In this document: positions 59,408-64,000 of the stretch, in pieces
Layout: the number at the start of each line of letters is the position of its first letter
How positions within the stretch are numbered: position 1 is the stretch's first letter
From: RGIG5299 sp045588575
GTDB lineage: Bacteria > Bacillota > Clostridia > Oscillospirales > RGIG5299
Assembly (NCBI GenBank): GCA_045588575.1
Contig: JAZNEJ010000008.1
Location: 1 to 64,000 of the forward strand
Length of the DNA stretch: 64,000 bases
Direction: 5' to 3'
The notes under the pieces: model-generated
What the model saw: the letters and a program-made list of their open reading frames with translations, nothing else
Told to the model about the DNA's origin: nothing
Databases searched by the model: none
Program-made: the position numbers and the translations under genes

Positions 59408-61303
59408 ATGGGAATTATAAACGTTTTAGATAAAGACTCCGCCTCTAAAATTGCGGCGGGCGAGGTTGTTGAAAACGCCGCCTCTGCAATTAAGGAGCTT
59501 GTTGAAAATTCAATAGATGCAGGCGCAAAGCATATAACCGTTGAAATAAAAGAAGGCGGAAAAAGCTACATAAGGGTAACCGACGACGGCTCGGGCATGA
59601 GCTATGAGGATGCCGAAAAAGCCTTTTTGCGCCACGCCACCTCGAAAATCCGCTCAATTGATGACCTTTCTTATCTTTCCACAATGGGCTTCAGAGGAGA
59701 AGCGCTTGCCGCCCTTTCTGCCGTTTCAAAAATAACGCTTTACACCAAGCGTCCCGAAGATACGCTCGGAAGCGAGCTTGTAATTGAAGGCGGAAAAATT
59801 ATTTCACACGAGGAATCGGGCCAAAAAGACGGCACCACCGTTATAGTGAAAAATCTTTTTTATAACACCCCTGCCCGTCTTAAATTTCTTAAAAGAGACG
59901 CCACCGAAGCAGGCTACGTTTCCTACATAGTTGAACGAGAGGCTATTGCAAGGCCCGATATTTCTTTTACCTTCATTAAAGACGGCGAAGAAAAATTCTT
60001 CACCGACGGCAAAGGAAGCCTTCTTTCCGCCATCTCCTCAATATTCGGCCGTCAGGTTGCCGAATCGCTTTTAAAGGTCAGCGCCGACATAGGCGGCGTT
60101 AAGGTTGAGGGTTTTGTAAGCCGTCCTCTTGCCGCAAAGGCAAGCCGCGACCTTGAGCTTTTTTACGTAAACGGAAGATTTATAAAAAATAAAACTCTTT
60201 CGGCGGCTCTTGAGGGCGCTTATGCAAACGAACTTATGACCAAACGCTTTCCCGTTTGCTTCTTAAAGCTTGATATTTCTCCCTCTGAAATTGACATAAA
60301 CGTTTCGCCCTCGAAAACCGAAATTAAATTTTCGCAAAACGTTTCGGTCTTCGACAGCATTTATTTTTCGGTTAAAAACGTTTTGGCAAACGAATCGGGC
60401 AGAGAGGTTATTGAAATTCCCGAAAAGAAGGAAGAAAACGAGTTTGAAGCTTTAATTAACTCCATTGCATCTTCAATAACCGAAACGGCAAAGCCCGAAG
60501 CGCCGAAGGACTGGAAAATCGAAAAACGCGTAACTGTTTTAAAGGAAGAAAAAGCACCCGAAACAAAGCCCTTCGTTCCTTTCCAAACCGATTTTTCCCT
60601 TGCCGACGTAACCGTTTCAAAGGATTTCGCCGAAAAAGAAGAAAACTGCGTTCCCAAAAACGAAATTAAAGATTTGCCCTCCTTTAAAGAAATTAAAACT
60701 CCCGTTGATTTGCCCGTTTCGGCGGCTGATAACGAGCCTCAAAACGAAAACGTTATTATAAAGGGTGAAATTTTTAACAGCTATATTTTGGTTGAAAACG
60801 GCGACGAGCTTATGATTATAGATAAGCACGCCGCTCACGAAAGAATGCTTTTCGAAAAATTAAAATCGGGCGCAAGCGAGCTTACTTCCCAATATCTTAT
60901 AGCGCCGCTTAACGTTACCCTTTCACCCGAAAGAGCCGGAATTTTAGCCGATATGAATAAAACCGTTTCGACCTTCGGCTTTGAGGCAAGCACTCGCGGA
61001 AGCGTGGCCGAAATAACCGCAATTCCCTCTCTTATATCTGCCGACGAGGCAGAGGAAACGCTTATTGAAGCGCTTGATATTATTGCCAAGGAAAACGGCG
61101 GCGACCTTTCGGTTAAAGATAAAATTTACCACTCGGTTGCCTGCAAGGCGGCAATAAAGGCGGGCAAGAAAACCTCAACCGAGGACGTAAGATTCCTTGT
61201 TAAAGAGCTTCTTAAAATGCCGGACATTCGCTACTGTCCGCACGGACGTCCCGTTATGCTCATTATGAAAAAACAGGATTTCGATTCGAAATTTAAAAGA
61301 TAA
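59408..61303 (+). CDS. mutL: DNA mismatch repair protein MutL
   Basis: A GHKL ATPase with an endonuclease domain, 631 aa. N-terminal motifs are KIAAGEVVENAASAIKELVENS, DAGAKHITVEI, DDGSGM and TMGFRGEALAAL. The C-terminal nuclease has DKHAAHERMLFE (DQHA-x2-E-x4-E type, with Lys for Gln) and CPHGRP. It thus nicks DNA itself, as in bacteria without MutH. The ATG at 59408 is preferred over the TTG at 59402 because GGAGG sits 7 bases upstream. It overlaps the upstream transcript unit. Confidence 0.95.
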   Translation: MGIINVLDKDSASKIAAGEVVENAASAIKELVENSIDAGAKHITVEIKEGGKSYIRVTDDGSGMSYEDAEKAFLRHATSKIRSIDDLSYLSTMGFRGEALAALSAVSKITLYTKRPEDTLGSELVIEGGKIISHEESGQKDGTTVIVKNLFYNTPARLKFLKRDATEAGYVSYIVEREAIARPDISFTFIKDGEEKFFTDGKGSLLSAISSIFGRQVAESLLKVSADIGGVKVEGFVSRPLAAKASRDLELFYVNGRFIKNKTLSAALEGAYANELMTKRFPVCFLKLDISPSEIDINVSPSKTEIKFSQNVSVFDSIYFSVKNVLANESGREVIEIPEKKEENEFEALINSIASSITETAKPEAPKDWKIEKRVTVLKEEKAPETKPFVPFQTDFSLADVTVSKDFAEKEENCVPKNEIKDLPSFKEIKTPVDLPVSAADNEPQNENVIIKGEIFNSYILVENGDELMIIDKHAAHERMLFEKLKSGASELTSQYLIAPLNVTLSPERAGILADMNKTVSTFGFEASTRGSVAEITAIPSLISADEAEETLIEALDIIAKENGGDLSVKDKIYHSVACKAAIKAGKKTSTEDVRFLVKELLKMPDIRYCPHGRPVMLIMKKQDFDSKFKR

Positions 61304-61336
61304 CTTAAAAAAATTAACAGAAAGGCGGTGAATGTC

Positions 61337-62272
61337 TTGAAAAACAGGGTTATAATAATTTGCGGCCCCACGGCATCGGGTAAAACCGATATTGCCGTTA
61401 AGGTTGCCCTTAAATTAAACGGTGAAATAATATCAGCCGACTCAATGCAACTTTACAAGGGCATGGACGTTGGAACGGCAAAGCCCACCAAAGAAGAAAT
61501 GCAAGGCATTCCCCACCATATGTTAGACTTTTTATCTCCCACCGAGCTTTTTAACGCCGCCGATTACAAAGAAGCGGCATATAAGCTTTGCTTTGATATT
61601 CTCGGCAGAGGCAAAACTCCGATAATTGCAGGCGGCACGGGGCAATATATTTCCGCCGTTTTTGAAAATCTCACCTACGGCGATATTCCCGAGGACAAAA
61701 ATCTTCGCGATGAGCTAACCGCTCTTGCTCTTGAAAAGGGCGGCGAATATATGAAAAAGCTTCTTTCGGAGTTTGATAAAGAATCGGCCCAAAAGCTTCA
61801 CGAAAACGATATTCGAAGACTTGTTCGCGCAATTGAGGTTTATAAATTAACCGGCGTTACTCAAAGCGAATTTAACCGCCGCTCAAAAGAAATCGAGCCT
61901 CCCTTTGAATTTTTGCTTTTCGGCTTGAAATTCGAAAACCGTGAGCTTCTTTACGAAAGAATAAACAAACGTGTTGACGTAATGCTTCAAAACGGCTTGG
62001 AGGAAGAAGCAAAAAAGCTTTATTCCTCGCCCGTTGGCAAAACTGCGGCACAGGCAATAGGCTATAAGGAATTACTTGAATATTTTAACGGTAACGAAAG
62101 CTTAGCTGAGGCCGCCGATAAAATAAGGCAGGAATCACGCCGCTATGCAAAGCGTCAGCTAACTTGGTTTAACCATATGCCTGTTAAATGGTTTTACCCC
62201 GACCTTTCTTCTCCCGATGAAATTGCCTCGGAAATTGCCGAAACAGCAAAGGGGGAAAAGCCTTATGCTTAA
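61337..62272 (+). CDS. miaA: tRNA dimethylallyltransferase
   Basis: Adds the isopentenyl group to A37 of tRNAs that read UNN codons, 311 aa. The P-loop GPTASGKT is near residue 9. DSMQLYKGMDVGTAKP and the family segments GGTGQYISAV and the C-terminal QESRRYAKRQLTWF are intact. I chose the TTG at 61337, with AAAGGCGGTGA upstream; the GTG at 61328 overlaps that RBS. The stop overlaps the next gene's ATG by 8 bases. Confidence 0.95.
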   Translation: MKNRVIIICGPTASGKTDIAVKVALKLNGEIISADSMQLYKGMDVGTAKPTKEEMQGIPHHMLDFLSPTELFNAADYKEAAYKLCFDILGRGKTPIIAGGTGQYISAVFENLTYGDIPEDKNLRDELTALALEKGGEYMKKLLSEFDKESAQKLHENDIRRLVRAIEVYKLTGVTQSEFNRRSKEIEPPFEFLLFGLKFENRELLYERINKRVDVMLQNGLEEEAKKLYSSPVGKTAAQAIGYKELLEYFNGNESLAEAADKIRQESRRYAKRQLTWFNHMPVKWFYPDLSSPDEIASEIAETAKGEKPYA

Positions 62273-63482
62273 AAATAAATGGGTAAAGCTTGCAGGCACT
62301 GTTTTAATAATTTGCATCGTTGTTTTTTTCCTTATGAACGGTGCAGGCATCTTTTCCGATAAAATAATAACCGCGCGCGCCGAGCAAATCGTTTCAGCTG
62401 AATATATCACAAAAACCGGCTACCTTATTCGAAACGAAAAAGTAATAACCGTCAACTCCGATTATGAGGTTTCCCCTCAGGTTTCAGACGGCGAGCGAGT
62501 CAGAAAAGATACCGTTATTGCAAAGCTTTACGATAAAGGCGCCGACCTTTCGATTGTTTCCAAAATTTCCTCTCTTGAAGAACGTCTTGCCTCTCTTAAA
62601 GAGCTTAACGCAGGTAATTTATCTTATAAGCAGGACGCTTTGCGTTTGGAAAACGATATAAACAATCTCATTTTGCAAAACGTTAAAATTTCACAAAGCG
62701 GAAATTTTGAAGATTTAAAGAAAAACACCGAAACGCTGCTTCACTATTTTAATATTAAGCAGGTGCTTTTGGGTTATTTGACCAATTTCGATAACGAAAT
62801 TAACGAAACCAAAGCAGAATTAGACCGCTTAAAATCCCAGATGCCCACCGTTAGAAAAACGGTAACTGCAAACGAAATAGGCTTTTTCACCACCGGCTTC
62901 GACGGCTATGAAAATAAACTCACCTTTGAAGAGCTTACCTCTATGTCGGTTGTTTCGGCGCTTGATTACGTTAAAAGCTTAACTCCCGACGACAAGCCCG
63001 ATGGCTATATAGGCAAAACAATAACCTCAGGCACTTGGCGAATGTTCGTTCCCATGGATGCCGAAACGGTTTTAAAATATGTGCCCGGCTCTTCGGTTAA
63101 GGTTTCCATTCCCGCTCTTAACAACCGTCTTTTTACCGCCACCGTAATTTACACCGATAACTTCAAGGAAGACGGCTATATAATTTTAGAAGGCATTTTG
63201 GGCCCTGAGGCTTTCGTAAACCACCGCGAGCTTGAAATTAAAATTTTAAAATCATCAAGCGAATGCTTTGCAATAAGCTCCACGGCTTTAATTCAAAATG
63301 CCGAGGGTGTAACCGGTGTTTACGTTTTAGTCGGTCAGCAAATAGTTTTTAAGCCCGTTGAATTTTTAAAATTCGAGGGCGAGCTTGCATATATTCGTCC
63401 CGTTTCGGGAAGCAACACCGTAACGCAATACGACGAAATAATTATTTCGGGCAAGAATTTATTCGACGGAAAAATAATTTAA
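62265..63482 (+). CDS. HlyD-like membrane-anchored protein preceding yggS
   Basis: A 405-aa protein with a single N-terminal helix (about residues 9-24), a biotinyl-lipoyl-like segment (SPQVSDGERVRKDTVIAKLY near residue 75), a coiled coil (about 100-200) and a C-terminal beta-rich barrel region. This is the HlyD/membrane-fusion build without an adjoining ABC or tail channel. In many Clostridia the same gene precedes yggS, sepF and divIVA in a cell-division cluster; the visible yggS start agrees. The ATG at 62265 overlaps the miaA end. Confidence 0.77.
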   Translation: MLKNKWVKLAGTVLIICIVVFFLMNGAGIFSDKIITARAEQIVSAEYITKTGYLIRNEKVITVNSDYEVSPQVSDGERVRKDTVIAKLYDKGADLSIVSKISSLEERLASLKELNAGNLSYKQDALRLENDINNLILQNVKISQSGNFEDLKKNTETLLHYFNIKQVLLGYLTNFDNEINETKAELDRLKSQMPTVRKTVTANEIGFFTTGFDGYENKLTFEELTSMSVVSALDYVKSLTPDDKPDGYIGKTITSGTWRMFVPMDAETVLKYVPGSSVKVSIPALNNRLFTATVIYTDNFKEDGYIILEGILGPEAFVNHRELEIKILKSSSECFAISSTALIQNAEGVTGVYVLVGQQIVFKPVEFLKFEGELAYIRPVSGSNTVTQYDEIIISGKNLFDGKII

Positions 63483-63497
63483 CAGGAGGCTTGCTTT

Positions 63498-64000
63498 ATG
63501 GAAGACGTAAAGAAAAATCTTTTTGAAACGAAAAGAAAAATAGCTGAAGCGGCAAAGAGAGCGGGTAGAAATCCGGATGATATAACCCTAATTGCCGTCA
63601 GCAAAACAAAACCCAACGAAATGATTGAAGAAGCTATATCGGCAGGCCAATTTATTTTCGGTGAAAACCGAGTTAACGAGCTTAAAGAAAAAAAGGATTT
63701 TTTTAAGGAAAGAGCAAGCTTTCACCAAATCGGCACTCTCCAAACCAACAAGGTTAAATATCTTATCGGCAGATGCGATTTAATTGAATCGGTAGACAGC
63801 ACTCATCTTATTGACGAAATTTCAAGGCTTTCTGTTAAGAAAAACGTTGTAACGCCTATTTTAATTCAAATAAATATCGGCAGAGAACCTCAAAAATCGG
63901 GGGTTTTGCCCGAAGATATTTATAACGTTTTGGAATATGCCGCAAAGGCCGAGGGCATCTCGGTTAAAGGCTTAATGGCAATTCCGCCCAAATGTGAAAA
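63498..64000 (+). CDS. YggS-family PLP homeostasis protein (partial, cut by the window end)
   Basis: The first 167 residues of a PLP-binding protein (YggS/YlmE/PROSC), which runs off the right edge. Visible marks are LIAVSKTKP (PLP-binding Lys), FGENRVNELKEK and the segment QIGTLQTNKVKYL, where the usual pattern is FIGxLQxNK. GGAGG precedes the ATG. The family controls free PLP and amino-acid pools and often sits beside sepF. Confidence 0.92.
   Translation, partial: MEDVKKNLFETKRKIAEAAKRAGRNPDDITLIAVSKTKPNEMIEEAISAGQFIFGENRVNELKEKKDFFKERASFHQIGTLQTNKVKYLIGRCDLIESVDSTHLIDEISRLSVKKNVVTPILIQINIGREPQKSGVLPEDIYNVLEYAAKAEGISVKGLMAIPPKCE

Noticed and set aside
59408..61303. MutL DKHA instead of DQHA as evidence of a lost nuclease
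   Set aside because: Asp, His, both Glu residues and CPHGRP are all present, and I recall the Lys variant as common in Clostridia, so the nuclease is probably active.

Overview
The window looks like a chromosomal contig from a low-to-moderate GC, endospore-forming member of the Clostridia (Bacillota), probably an anaerobic gut-type lineage near the Oscillospirales/Christensenellales. The reasons are AGGAGG ribosome binding sites with frequent TTG/GTG starts, sigma-A style promoters, an intact sigK, a SAM-I riboswitch on metK, an acetate kinase gene beside tmcAL, and Clostridia-typical small families (DUF951, DUF1836, DegV, Veg-like). No genus can be named safely from the sequence alone. Genes are dense, with short bidirectional terminators between convergent units.

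Layout. 0-8 kb (+): HAD phosphatase, a B12-type radical SAM pair, a zinc-ribbon protein, DUF951, prfA, a fused Sua5/TsaC-CoaE protein and an M18 aminopeptidase. 8-9.2 kb (-): three small unknown proteins. 9.2-11.6 kb: phosphodiesterase, methyltransferase, hslO, and rpmE on the minus strand. 11.8 kb (-): an overlooked 54-residue Cys/Gly-rich membrane peptide. 12-15.7 kb (+): a heterodimeric ABC exporter. 15.7-22.1 kb (-): a transglutaminase-like surface protein, hom, secG, a PHP protein and an aldolase/dehydrogenase fusion. 22.4-22.8 kb: tmRNA (ssrA).

22.8-27.3 kb, directly behind ssrA, is an accessory region. It holds two copies of a structured repeat flanking a foreign-looking lipoprotein gene, a PD-(D/E)XK-like protein, an unknown protein with a possible DMP19-like C-terminus, and a 24-codon relic of an SDR gene that still has its promoter, RBS and terminator. 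27.3-32.2 kb returns to core genes: Veg-like with a long leader, degV, DUF1836, VanZ, lysA and a secreted/anchored protein.

32.2-41.1 kb (-) is a compact phage-derived cluster: small and large terminase, a 59-residue membrane peptide, portal, scaffold-like protein, coat, head-tail adaptor, a propeller-like hub, a tail-collar protein, a coiled-coil protein and a holin. It has no integrase, repressor, replication gene, long tail or endolysin. It abuts an intact, divergent sigK. This is the most unusual region of the window. It could be a domesticated short-tailed particle (gene-transfer-agent-like), a packaging satellite or a prophage remnant.

41.2-64 kb is core again: sigK, a class B PBP with a KTS motif, SAM-I riboswitch-metK, typA, a PII-like protein with a cation/proton antiporter, an isomerase plus GH106 pair (probable rhamnoside use, functionally linked to the aldolase/dehydrogenase at 20-22 kb), tmcAL, ackA, the miaB-mutS-mutL-miaA operon, a HlyD-like membrane protein and the start of a YggS-family gene.
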